Shown: positions 17,725 to 26,015 of the stretch, piece after piece | Numbering within the stretch: the stretch's first letter is position 1 | How the letters are laid out: every line of letters begins with the position of its first letter | Assembly (NCBI RefSeq): GCF_000012365.1 | Contig: NC_007650.1 | Location: 2,728,001-2,792,000, forward strand | Origin: Burkholderia thailandensis E264 | GTDB taxonomy: Bacteria > Pseudomonadota > Gammaproteobacteria > Burkholderiales > Burkholderiaceae | DNA length: 64,000 nt | Direction of reading: 5' to 3' | Position numbers and translations under genes: made by a program | The notes under the pieces: model-generated | What the model was told of the DNA's origin: nothing | The model's input: the letters and a program-made list of their open reading frames with translations, nothing else | Databases searched by the model: none

Positions 17725-18804
17725 ATGGACAAGCGACTGTCCGCGCTTTGCGGACTCGGCCTCGTTTCGGCCGGCGCATGCGCGCAAACGAGCGTCACGC
17801 TTTACGGCGTCGCGGACGCGTACATCGAGTACGCGACGAACCAGACGAGTGCGAATGGCGAGCCCGCCGCGCTCGCGCGGATGGGATCGGGCGGCAAGAG
17901 CGGCTCGCGCTGGGGCATCAAGGGTACGGAGGCGCTCGGCGACGGCTGGCGCGCCACGTTCCGGCTCGAGAGCGGCACCAACCTGAACAACGGCGCCGGC
18001 ACGGGCGCCGGCGGCTTCGACCGCTCCGCATGGATCGCGCTCGAGCACCCGCGCTGGGGCACGCTGCGCTTCGGCCGCCAGTACACGACACTGTTCGACA
18101 TCATGGAGCACTACTCGCCGACGGGCGCCTATTCGACGCTGTACGAACCGGATGGCGCGATCGTCGGCATCAACTTCCGCGAAAACAACGTCGTCAAGTA
18201 TCTGGCGACGGCCGGCCCGCTGACGTTCGAGGCGCACTACGCGTTCAGCAACGCGCCGGGCGCATTCCAGGCGAGCGCCGCGCACGGCGCGGGCATCGAG
18301 TACACGGGCGGCGCGCTGTCGTTCGCGTTCGCGTACGACGACGTGCACACGCCGCAAGCCGGCAGCTTCGCGCATTTCCGCCGCTACGCGGCCGCCGCGA
18401 TGCTGACCGTCGAGGCGACGCAGTTGATCGCGGGCGTCGCGCACGGGCAGGGAGGCGTCGCGACGCCGTCGGTCGTCACGCGCTACGCGTTCTGGTGGAT
18501 CGGCGTGCGCGAGGCGATCACGCCGGTCGTTCAACTGGTCGGCGCGCTATACGCGCAGCGCGTGCTCGCGCAAAACCCGGCGAGCGCGCCGACGGCGCGG
18601 CACGCATCGGGCACGCCGCAACAGGCGACGCTGCAGCTCAACTACTTCGTGTCGAAAACGACGACGCTGTACGCGGCGGCCGGCTACGCGCGCCACGCGG
18701 CGCTCGACTTCGACGACTACAACTACGGCTTCCTCCATTACTCGCTTGCCGGCGGCCGCTGCGGCAGCGCGGGCGTCGCCGTCGGCGTGCGCAAGCTGTT
18801 CTGA
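17725..18804 (+). CDS. Outer-membrane trimeric porin, OmpC-like (Gram_neg_porin type)
   Basis: 359 residues from ATG 17725 (GGTGGAG at good spacing; an in-frame GTG just upstream is within that site). Signal peptide MDKRLSALCGLGLVSAGACA is followed by QTSVTLYGVADAYIEYATN, the first strand of betaproteobacterial general porins. GSRWGIKGTEALGDGWRATF and RFGRQYTTLFDIMEHYSPTG (constriction-loop region) are diagnostic, and the chain ends in a strand with terminal phenylalanine (RKLF), needed for BAM assembly. It lies between the CitE-like gene and the exported MmgE/PrpD gene, suggesting a dedicated outer-membrane route for the cluster B substrate. Confidence 0.92.
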   Translation: MDKRLSALCGLGLVSAGACAQTSVTLYGVADAYIEYATNQTSANGEPAALARMGSGGKSGSRWGIKGTEALGDGWRATFRLESGTNLNNGAGTGAGGFDRSAWIALEHPRWGTLRFGRQYTTLFDIMEHYSPTGAYSTLYEPDGAIVGINFRENNVVKYLATAGPLTFEAHYAFSNAPGAFQASAAHGAGIEYTGGALSFAFAYDDVHTPQAGSFAHFRRYAAAAMLTVEATQLIAGVAHGQGGVATPSVVTRYAFWWIGVREAITPVVQLVGALYAQRVLAQNPASAPTARHASGTPQQATLQLNYFVSKTTTLYAAAGYARHAALDFDDYNYGFLHYSLAGGRCGSAGVAVGVRKLF

Positions 18805-18847
18805 GCCTCGCGCGCCACGATCCCTTCATCACAGGAGCCTCACCACC

Positions 18848-20311
18848 ATGAATCGACGTCATTTCCTCGCCGCCGCAGGCGGCCTGCCGCTCGCCGCAAC
18901 GCTCGCCCCGCTCGACGCGCGCGCGCGGCCGAACGCGGCCCCGACGCCGCCCACGCTCGCGCGGCAGCTCGCCGAATACGCGGCCGGATTGCGCTACGAG
19001 GATCTCGACGCCGCGACGATCGACACCGTCAAGTCGCATCTGATCGACGCGCTCGGCTGCACGCTTGCCGCGCTGGACGAGCCGCCCGTGCGCATCGCGC
19101 GCGACGCGGCGCGCAGCATCGGCGGCGGACCGTCGACGGTCATCGGGACCGCCGAGCGAACGAGCCCCGATCTCGCGACGTTCGCCACCGGCACCGCACT
19201 GCGCTACTTCGACTTCAACGACGCATACGCGGGCCGCGAAATCGGCCATCCGAGCGACAACATCGCCGCGTGCGTCGCGGTGGCCGAAGCGCAGCACGCG
19301 AGCGGCCGCGACCTGATCCTGTCGATCGCGCTCGCCTACGAGATCGCGTGCCGGCTGATGGACGCGGCCGCGATCAGCCCACGCGGCTGGGACCACACGT
19401 GCTACTCGCTGCCTGCCGCCGCACTCGCGGCGGGCAAGCTGATGCGCATGCCAGTCGAATCGCTCACGCAGGCCGTGAATTTGTCGCTCAACAGCCATCT
19501 CGCGCTGAACCAGACGCGCGTGCAGGAACTGTCGAACTGGAAGGCGCTCGCCGATGCGGACGCCGCTCGCAACGCGGTGTTCTCGACACTGCTCGCGCGC
19601 GCGGGGCTCACCGGACCGTCGCCGATCTTCGAGGGCGAGGCGGGTTTCTTCCGGCAGGTGTCGGGGCCGTTCGAGCTCGACACGCACCGCTTCGGCGGAC
19701 GCGGCGAGCCGTTCAGGATCGCGCGCTGCTTCGTCAAGTACTACCCGGCGCAGGGCTTCACGCAAACCGCGATTCCGGCCGCGCTCGACGTCGCGTCGCA
19801 AGCGGGCGACCCGAGCCGAATCCGCCGCATTGACGTGCACACGACGCACGTCGGCTACGTGACGGCCGGCAGCGAGCCGGAGAAATGGAATCCGTCGACG
19901 CGCGAGACCGCCGACCACAGCCTGCCGTATGTCGTCGCGCGCGCGATGCTCGACGGCGACATCAGGACCACGAGCTTCTCGGACGCCGCGCTGCACGATC
20001 CGGCGCTGCGCGCGCTGATCGCGAAAATCCGCGTCGAGGAAGATCCGGCGCTGACGGCGGGCTACCCGGCGCGCGCGGCCAATCGCGTGACCGCGTATTG
20101 CCGCGACGGCGCGGTCTATGCGAAGCAGGTCGACGATCTGCCTGGCTCGCCGACGCGGCCGATGCGTCGTGAGGATTTCGAAGCGAAATTCGTGAAGAAC
20201 GGCGGCGCGCGCCTGAGCGCACGGCGGATGCGCGCGGCGCTCGACCAGATTTGGCGGCTCGACGCGCTTAGCGACGTCGCGACGCTGCCGCCGCTCTTCG
20301 TCGCCGGCTGA
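18848..20311 (+). CDS. MmgE/PrpD-family protein with twin-arginine signal peptide
   Basis: 487 residues. The N-terminus MNRRHFLAAAGGLPLAATLA has the twin-arginine pattern RRxFL, a hydrophobic core and an ARA cleavage-like site near residues 24-26, so the protein is predicted to be exported folded to the periplasm. The mature part is a full MmgE/PrpD protein: LRYFDFNDAYAGREIGHPSDN, SIALAYEIACRLMD, WDHTCYSLPAAALAAGK, GPSPIFEGEAGFF, RCFVKYYPAQGFTQTAI. Its ATG follows the porin stop by 43 bp. Cytosolic location is the rule for this family, so the leader is unusual. The reaction is unknown. Confidence 0.88.
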   Translation: MNRRHFLAAAGGLPLAATLAPLDARARPNAAPTPPTLARQLAEYAAGLRYEDLDAATIDTVKSHLIDALGCTLAALDEPPVRIARDAARSIGGGPSTVIGTAERTSPDLATFATGTALRYFDFNDAYAGREIGHPSDNIAACVAVAEAQHASGRDLILSIALAYEIACRLMDAAAISPRGWDHTCYSLPAAALAAGKLMRMPVESLTQAVNLSLNSHLALNQTRVQELSNWKALADADAARNAVFSTLLARAGLTGPSPIFEGEAGFFRQVSGPFELDTHRFGGRGEPFRIARCFVKYYPAQGFTQTAIPAALDVASQAGDPSRIRRIDVHTTHVGYVTAGSEPEKWNPSTRETADHSLPYVVARAMLDGDIRTTSFSDAALHDPALRALIAKIRVEEDPALTAGYPARAANRVTAYCRDGAVYAKQVDDLPGSPTRPMRREDFEAKFVKNGGARLSARRMRAALDQIWRLDALSDVATLPPLFVAG

Positions 20312-20378
20312 GCGACGCGCGCAACGCGGGCGACGAACGCGCGCGAAACGGGCTCGCGACGCGTCACGTCCGCCCACT

Positions 20379-21479
20379 TCACGCGGCGACGCTCCGGCGC
20401 TTGCGCCGGAACAGCGGACCGGAGTGCGCGACGGTCAGCATCAGCGCGAGCGCGCACGCGTCTGCGGCAAGGCCCATGCCGAGCTGCGGCAGGCGCGCGT
20501 TGCCACGCACGCCGTGCAGCACCGAATCGAGCGTCAGCGAGATCGCCGCGCCGGCGACGAAGCACGGCATCCCGCGCTGTCCGACCGCGACCACCGGCTG
20601 CGCCGCTCGCGCGACCCGCGCGATCCAGCCGTAGCGAACGAGTTCGGCCATCAGCCACGCGAACGCGACGAAATTCATCACGCGCGGCCATGCGAGATGG
20701 CGCTTGAGCTCGCCCTCCGGCAACGGCAGCCCCGCGCACAGCTTGTAGTACGCGCACGCGAGCACGATCGCGAACGCAATGGCCGTGATCGCCGCGCCGC
20801 CCGGCCGCGTCGCGACGTCGCGATGCAGCGGCCAGCAGCGCATCAGCGCGCCGAGCACGAACATCAGTTGCCACGCGAACGGATTGAAGCTCCAGCGAAA
20901 CGAATCGGTGTCGAGCAGCTCGGCCGCGAGCCACGGCGCGCACCCCCACATCAGCACGCTGCCGAACAGCAGCCACCACGGCTTCGCGCGCGCGAGCGGC
21001 ACGATCGCGGGCGTCGCGAGCGCGAACAGCACGTACATCGGCAGCACCGATGCGAGATACGGCTGCCGCTTGAACGTCAGCAGCTCGACGAGCCCGGTGA
21101 GCGGCGACGCGAGCAGCACGCTGATGTCGTCGAGCGCCATGTTCGGCGCGTCGATCCCGTAGTGATCGAGCACGGCCGATACGACGAGCATCAGCGTCGA
21201 CGTCGCGAGAAACGCGCGGTAGATCTGCGCGGCGCGGCGCACGAAGCGCCGCCGCGCCGCGCCCGGGCCGTGACGCGCGCTGACGGCGAGAAACGCGCTC
21301 GCGGTCGCGAAGCCGCCCAGGAACACGAACACCTCGGCCGCGTCGCACAGCGCGAATGCATGCAGCGTCACGCGCGACAGCACGCTCGCGCCGATGTGAT
21401 CGACGACGATCGTGAGCAGCACGAGGCCGCGAAAGAAGTCCACCTCGATCGAGCGTGCGGCGGGCGCCTGTGAAGACAT
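20379..21479 (-). CDS. OpgC-like membrane acyltransferase
   Basis: About 366 residues with roughly ten hydrophobic helices. The N-terminal segment RSIEVDFFRGLVLLTIVVDH, with the Arg-Gly and Asp-His pair, and FVFLGGFATA match the OpgC family (PF10129), inner-membrane acyltransferases first known for succinyl substitution of periplasmic glucans. The start is ambiguous: ATG 21479 has a GAGCGGG-like site, ATG 21494 has none. It converges with the MmgE/PrpD gene, with only 67 bp between stops. The substrate here is not known. Confidence 0.8.
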   Translation of the reverse strand: MSSQAPAARSIEVDFFRGLVLLTIVVDHIGASVLSRVTLHAFALCDAAEVFVFLGGFATASAFLAVSARHGPGAARRRFVRRAAQIYRAFLATSTLMLVVSAVLDHYGIDAPNMALDDISVLLASPLTGLVELLTFKRQPYLASVLPMYVLFALATPAIVPLARAKPWWLLFGSVLMWGCAPWLAAELLDTDSFRWSFNPFAWQLMFVLGALMRCWPLHRDVATRPGGAAITAIAFAIVLACAYYKLCAGLPLPEGELKRHLAWPRVMNFVAFAWLMAELVRYGWIARVARAAQPVVAVGQRGMPCFVAGAAISLTLDSVLHGVRGNARLPQLGMGLAADACALALMLTVAHSGPLFRRKRRSVAA

Positions 21480-21946
21480 CGCGGACCCGCTCATCGCGCG
21501 GCGGGGCCAATGCGCGCGGCGCACGCCGGGCAGTCGGCGGAAAACCGGGTACTCGGGATCGCGAACCGTTCGGCTACGACGAAGTGCGGTTGCCGGCGAA
21601 ATGCGCGGCGATGCGCCGACGTAAGGGCGCAGCGCCCCTGCGACGTGAAGACATGACCGTTCATGGGCGGGCCGGTGGGCGAAAGAAGAAGCGAAGGAAA
21701 CCGTCTGAAAATTCTAATCGCCGCCCAGGGCATGCCCTAAGTAACAAAATGCAACGAAATCTTCATGCGGATTACAGCGCTGCGTCGGGCAGCATCGCCG
21801 CGCGCGGACATGCGGCGCGCCCGCCGCGACGGCGGCGGCTCGAGATCGGGCACCGGTCATCCGGCGCGCCGCACACGCTGCATTGCTTCGCGACGTCCGC
21901 CGAAGAAGCAGCCGCGCCGCCAATCGCGACGCGAACCGAATGTCCC
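21480..21946. other. Intergenic stretch without a convincing gene
   Basis: It lies upstream of the OpgC-like gene and after the rarD stop. A short GGGCGC/GCGCCC hairpin occurs near 21626-21639, and AT-richer DNA near 21700-21770 could hold promoters. No coding frame has both a start site and protein-like composition. Confidence 0.55.
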
Positions 21947-22840
21947 CTACCTTCGCGCCATCAGAAAACCGTGCCACGCGGTCAGCGCGACGGCCACCCA
22001 GATCGGCGCGTATGTCGCGAGCTGCTGCCACGACAGCGCCTCGTCGAGCACCAGCACGGCGACTGCGACGAGCAGCACCGGCTCGACGTAGCCGAGAATT
22101 CCGAAGAGCGCCATCGGCAGCATGCGGCTCGCCTTCAGATAGCTCGCGAGCGCGAGCGTGCTGATCGCGCCGAGGCCCGGCAGCAGCAACGCCCACAGCA
22201 ACGGCCGGTCGGCGACGCTCGTGCCGCCCGCCGCGAGCGTCGCGGCCGCGACGGGCAGCAGCGCGAGCATCTCGACGGCGAACAGCGCGAGCGAATCCGC
22301 GTTCACGCGGCGCCTGAGCACGAAGTAAGGCGGATAGCCGAGCGCGACGACGAGCGTCGGCCACGCGAACGCGCGCGTCGCCCAAAGCTCATGCGCGACG
22401 CCCGTCGCCGCGCACGCGAGGGCGAGCCATTGCAGCCCGCTCAAGCGTTCGTGATAGTGGAAGCGCCCGACGAGCACCATCGTCAGCGGCAACAGGAAAT
22501 AGCCGAGCGACACCTCGAGCATCCGGCCATGCAGCGGCGCCCACAGAAACAGCCACAGTTGCAGGCCGAGCAGCCCGGCGCTCGCCGCGAGCGACAGCGC
22601 GAACCGCGCGCTCGCGAATGCGCGCGAGAGCAACTCGCGCAACGCGGGCCAGCGGCCGCGCAGCACGACGATCGCGATCGCGCCGGGCGCGGTCCACACG
22701 ATCCGCCATGCGAAGATGTCGAGGCCAGTCAGCGGCGCGAGCAGCTTCGCGTACGCGGACAGCAGCGCGAACAGCGCCGACGCCGCGACCGACAGCGCGA
22801 TCCCGCGCCCCGCCCGCGGATAATCGGCCGCGGCGCTCAA
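21947..22840 (-). CDS. rarD: RarD-type EamA-family permease
   Basis: 297 residues with ten hydrophobic helices in the two-fold EamA pattern. LLAPLTGLDIFAWRIVWTAP, LEVSLGYFLLPLTMVLVGRF, GYPPYFVLRR and LPMALFGILGYVEPVLL are characteristic of RarD (chloramphenicol-sensitive permease family). The start is a TTG at 22840 that overlaps the acylphosphatase stop (TTGA), so translation is probably coupled; upstream in-frame codons would run through that gene. Substrate is not established for the family. Expected in the inner membrane. Confidence 0.82.
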   Translation of the reverse strand: MSAAADYPRAGRGIALSVAASALFALLSAYAKLLAPLTGLDIFAWRIVWTAPGAIAIVVLRGRWPALRELLSRAFASARFALSLAASAGLLGLQLWLFLWAPLHGRMLEVSLGYFLLPLTMVLVGRFHYHERLSGLQWLALACAATGVAHELWATRAFAWPTLVVALGYPPYFVLRRRVNADSLALFAVEMLALLPVAAATLAAGGTSVADRPLLWALLLPGLGAISTLALASYLKASRMLPMALFGILGYVEPVLLVAVAVLVLDEALSWQQLATYAPIWVAVALTAWHGFLMARR

Positions 22841-23133
22841 TGCTGCTGGAAGCGCTCGAAACGCTTGTCGGTCGGACGCTCCTCGAACGTCACCTCGGTC
22901 ACGTGCGCGGTGCTCGGGCCATGCCGCAGCCACGCGAGCATCCGGTCGATCTGCGGCGCGGGGCCCTGCAGCATCGCCTCGACCGAGCCGTCGTCGAGAT
23001 TCGCAACCCAGCCGCGCAGCTTCAGCGCATGCGCCTCGCGCACGGTCGCGTGCCGGAAGCCCACGCCTTGCACCACGCCGCGCACCCGCACGTAATAGGT
23101 TTCGATCCGCTCGTCCAGATCGTCGCCGCTCAT
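22837..23133 (-). CDS. acyP: Acylphosphatase
   Basis: 98 residues, the normal size. The conserved loop RGVVQGVGFR ends at catalytic Arg27, and WVAN places the catalytic Asn at residue 45; GSVEAMLQG follows. The enzyme hydrolyses acyl phosphates such as acetyl phosphate or 1,3-bisphosphoglycerate in the cytosol. The stop overlaps the TTG start of rarD. The region upstream (23134-23293) is shared with the divergent hpnA gene and must hold promoters for both. Confidence 0.92.
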   Translation of the reverse strand: MSGDDLDERIETYYVRVRGVVQGVGFRHATVREAHALKLRGWVANLDDGSVEAMLQGPAPQIDRMLAWLRHGPSTAHVTEVTFEERPTDKRFERFQQH

Positions 23134-23293
23134 CGCATCCCCCGTGTCATCCAGTCGATCCAAGCCCGGCATTGTAGTCGCGCGGCGCAAACGATGCTCG
23201 ACGAAGCCGCACGCCGCGCATCCGGGGCGACCACGTACAATCTCGCACGACGTACAACACGCCGCGCCGCACGGCCGCGCGGCCATGAGGACC

Positions 23294-24301
23294 ATGACTG
23301 ACATACAACGCGATCTCGTTCTGGTGACCGGCGCATCCGGTTTTGTCGGCTCCGCCGTCGCGCGCGCCGCGCGGCAGCAAGGCCATCGGGTGCGCGTGCT
23401 CGTGCGGCCGACGAGCCCGCGCACGAACGTCGCGGATCTCGACGCCGAGATCGCGACGGGCGACATGCGCGACGAGGCATCGATGCGCGCCGCGCTGCGC
23501 GGCGTGCGCTACCTGCTGCACGTCGCGGCCGACTACCGGCTATGGGCGCCCGATCCGCTCGAGATCGAGCGCGCGAACCTCGAGGGCGCGGTCGCGACGA
23601 TGCGCGCGGCGCTCGCCGAGGGCGTCGAGCGGATCGTCTACACGAGCAGCGTCGCGACGCTGAAGGTCACGCCGTCCGGCGCCTCGGCCGACGAATCGTC
23701 GCCGCTCACGGCCGAGCAGGCGATCGGCGTGTACAAGCGCAGCAAGGTGCTCGCCGAGCGCGCGGTCGAACGGATGATCGCCGACGACAGGCTGCCCGCG
23801 GTGATCGTCAACCCGTCGACGCCGATCGGCCCGCGCGACGTGAAGCCGACGCCGACCGGCCGGATCATCGTCGAAGCCGCACTCGGCAAGATTCCGGCGT
23901 TCGTCGACACGGGCCTGAACCTCGTGCACGTCGACGACGTCGCGCTTGGCCACCTGCTCGCGCTCGAGCACGGACGGATCGGCGAGCGCTACATCCTCGG
24001 CGGCGAGAACCTGCCGCTGCAGTCGATGCTCGCGGACATCGCGCAATTGACGGGCCGCAAGCCGCCGACGATCGCGCTGCCGCGCTGGCCGCTGTACCCG
24101 ATCGCGCTCGGCGCGGAGGCGGTCGCGAAGCTGACGAAGCGTGAGCCGTTCGTGACGGTCGACGGGCTCAAGATGTCGAAGAACAAGATGTACTTCACGT
24201 CGGCGAAGGCCGAGCGCGAACTCGGCTATCGCGCGCGGCCGTACCGCGAAGGCATTCGCGACGCGCTCGACTGGTTCCGGCAGGCGGGATACCTGCGCTG
24301 A
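23294..24301 (+). CDS. hpnA: Hopanoid-associated sugar epimerase HpnA
   Basis: 335 residues from ATG 23294 (GAGG at 4-bp spacing; the alternative ATG at 23285 overlaps that site). This is an extended short-chain dehydrogenase: LVLVTGASGFVGSAVA gives the NAD-binding GxxGxxG, YTSSVATL the active-site Ser region and YKRSK the catalytic Tyr/Lys pair. VNPSTPIGPRDVKPTPTG and the C-terminal YFTSAKAERELGYRARP are typical of HpnA. The location near hpnB, ispH and hpnH supports the call. Its exact reaction in hopanoid side-chain maturation is not established. Confidence 0.9.
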   Translation: MTDIQRDLVLVTGASGFVGSAVARAARQQGHRVRVLVRPTSPRTNVADLDAEIATGDMRDEASMRAALRGVRYLLHVAADYRLWAPDPLEIERANLEGAVATMRAALAEGVERIVYTSSVATLKVTPSGASADESSPLTAEQAIGVYKRSKVLAERAVERMIADDRLPAVIVNPSTPIGPRDVKPTPTGRIIVEAALGKIPAFVDTGLNLVHVDDVALGHLLALEHGRIGERYILGGENLPLQSMLADIAQLTGRKPPTIALPRWPLYPIALGAEAVAKLTKREPFVTVDGLKMSKNKMYFTSAKAERELGYRARPYREGIRDALDWFRQAGYLR

Positions 24302-24523
24302 GCGAAACGCGAGCGGATGCGCTCACGCGCGAGCGGGCGCGAGCGCGCGGCGTCGAACCGGCCTGTCCGCGCGGGCCGACGCCTCACCGATGCCCGCGCG
24401 GACGCCTCGCCGATCGTCGCGCGCCGCATCGCCGGCACATCGCGAGCATTTTGTTACATGCGACGCTCGAACCTGCACGAGGCCTGCGGGTAAAATCGCG
24501 GGTCTTACGTAGAGAATGCACGC

Positions 24524-25834
24524 ATGAACCTGAACGATCAGATCGATACGCTCGACAGCCGCTTCGATCAGCTCATCCACACGGTGTGCGACGTCGCGAG
24601 CGCTGCCCGGGAAGCCGCCGCAACCGCCATCGCGGACAAGGCCGCCGCACTGGCCGCCGTCGAGGAAGCCGCCGCGAAACACGCGCAAGCCGCTCAAATG
24701 TCCGTCGAGCAAGCAACGCTCGAAGCCCTCGCCGCTCAAGCGGCCGCCGACAAGGAAGCCGCCGACGCGCTCGCCAAGCAGGCCGTCGCCGTCCAGGCGG
24801 CGGCCGAAGCAGTCGCCGCGCAGGCGGTCACCGACAAGACCGCGGCCGAAGCCCTCGCCGAGCACGCGGCGGCGGATCGCGCAGCGGCGGAGCAGGCTGC
24901 CGCGCACGCCGCGGCGGACAAGTCGGCCGCCGAAGCACTAGCCGCTCGAGCCGCAACCGATCGCGAGGCAGCGGAACGTGCATCGACCGAGCGCAGCGCG
25001 GCCGATGCCGCAGCGGCGCAAGCAGCCAGCGACAAATCGGCAGCCGAAGCGCTCGCCGCGCAAGCGGCGGCGGATCGCGCGACCGCCGAGCACGCGGTGA
25101 CCCAGGCTGCCGCGGAGCGCGCCGCGGCCGAGCAAGCGGCGGCTCAGGCGGCAGCCGACAAGGCCGCCGCCGAGACGCTCGCCGCGCAAGCAGCGGCCGA
25201 TCGCGCCGCCGCCGAGCAGGCCGCTGCCCAGGCCGCAACCGACAAGGCCGCGGCCGAAGCGCTCGCCGCGCAAGCCGCCGCCGACCGCGCCGCCGCCGAG
25301 GAAGCCGCCGCCCGGGCAGCAGCAGACAAGGAGGCCGCCGAGTCGCTGTTCAAGCAGGCCGCGGCCGAGCGCTCGGCCGCCGAGACCGCCGCCGCGCGCG
25401 CGGCGAGCTACAAGGCGACGGCGGAATCGCTCGCGTCTTCGCAAGCCGAGCGGAACCGGGCGCTCGCCGAGCCCGGCGAGCCGGCCGCGGCGCGCGAGAC
25501 CGCGAACGGCAGGCTTTCGCTGCACGTCGCACGCCCATCGCAGGACGAAATCACGCTCGCGCTCGGCGAGCACGCGGTATCGCTGCCGCCGCCGCAGCTC
25601 AGCCAGTTGATCGAGGAATTGGCGCACGCGCGCGCGTCGATGACGATCGAGCAGCCCACCGGATTGCCGAACGGCTGGCGTTTCGTGACGACCCGCAATC
25701 CGCTGATGGCGGTCCAGAAGCAGGCGAATGGCGACCGCCTGCTGGTCGCGCGGCACAACGGCTACGGCTGGGTGCCGTTCACGTTCTCGCCGGACGTCGT
25801 GATCCAGCTGTACATGCTGCTCACGCAGAAGTGA
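24524..25834 (+). CDS. Alanine-rich heptad-repeat coiled-coil protein
   Basis: 436 residues in three parts. An N-terminal 40 residues (MNLNDQIDTLDSRFDQLIHT) precede a long central region (about residues 45-310) built from 14-residue units such as EALAAQAAADRAAA and EQAAAQAATDKAAA; 14 is exactly two heptads, so a continuous coiled coil is expected. The C-terminal 110 residues are different: RLSLHVARP, a predicted helix with LSQLIEELAHARASM, then WRFVTTRNPLMAVQK and YGWVPFTFSPDVVIQLY, suggesting a small globular domain. No signal peptide or membrane helix. It sits between hpnA and hpnB, with AGAG before the ATG. I recognise no function; a scaffold role is only a guess. Confidence 0.8.
   Translation: MNLNDQIDTLDSRFDQLIHTVCDVASAAREAAATAIADKAAALAAVEEAAAKHAQAAQMSVEQATLEALAAQAAADKEAADALAKQAVAVQAAAEAVAAQAVTDKTAAEALAEHAAADRAAAEQAAAHAAADKSAAEALAARAATDREAAERASTERSAADAAAAQAASDKSAAEALAAQAAADRATAEHAVTQAAAERAAAEQAAAQAAADKAAAETLAAQAAADRAAAEQAAAQAATDKAAAEALAAQAAADRAAAEEAAARAAADKEAAESLFKQAAAERSAAETAAARAASYKATAESLASSQAERNRALAEPGEPAAARETANGRLSLHVARPSQDEITLALGEHAVSLPPPQLSQLIEELAHARASMTIEQPTGLPNGWRFVTTRNPLMAVQKQANGDRLLVARHNGYGWVPFTFSPDVVIQLYMLLTQK
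24700..25400. repeat. Degenerate in-frame tandem repeats (42/84 bp) in the coiled-coil gene
   Basis: Within the coding region, units of 42 bp (14 codons), often pairing into 84 bp, follow each other with drift. The two copies at about 25165-25332 are clearest. Such arrays can change in copy number by slippage or unequal exchange without breaking the frame. Confidence 0.7.
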
Positions 25835-26015
25835 CGCGGCGACGCGCGGCGTCCGAAGCGGCCCTCGTGGCCGGCAGCGGCGCCGCGCCGTCGATTCGAA
25901 AAAGAAACTGGCCGAAAGGGGCATCGACGAGCGCGCCGGCTGAATCCCCCAGCCGGGCACCCTGTTTTCCCGCGCCCGCCCGCGCTCGCGCATCCCGCCG
26001 CCGGCGGGCCGCCGT

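Noticed and set aside
24600..25450. Repeat array considered as a CRISPR or minisatellite outside genes
   Set aside because: Units are in-frame 14-codon coding repeats without unique spacers; they form the coiled-coil gene.
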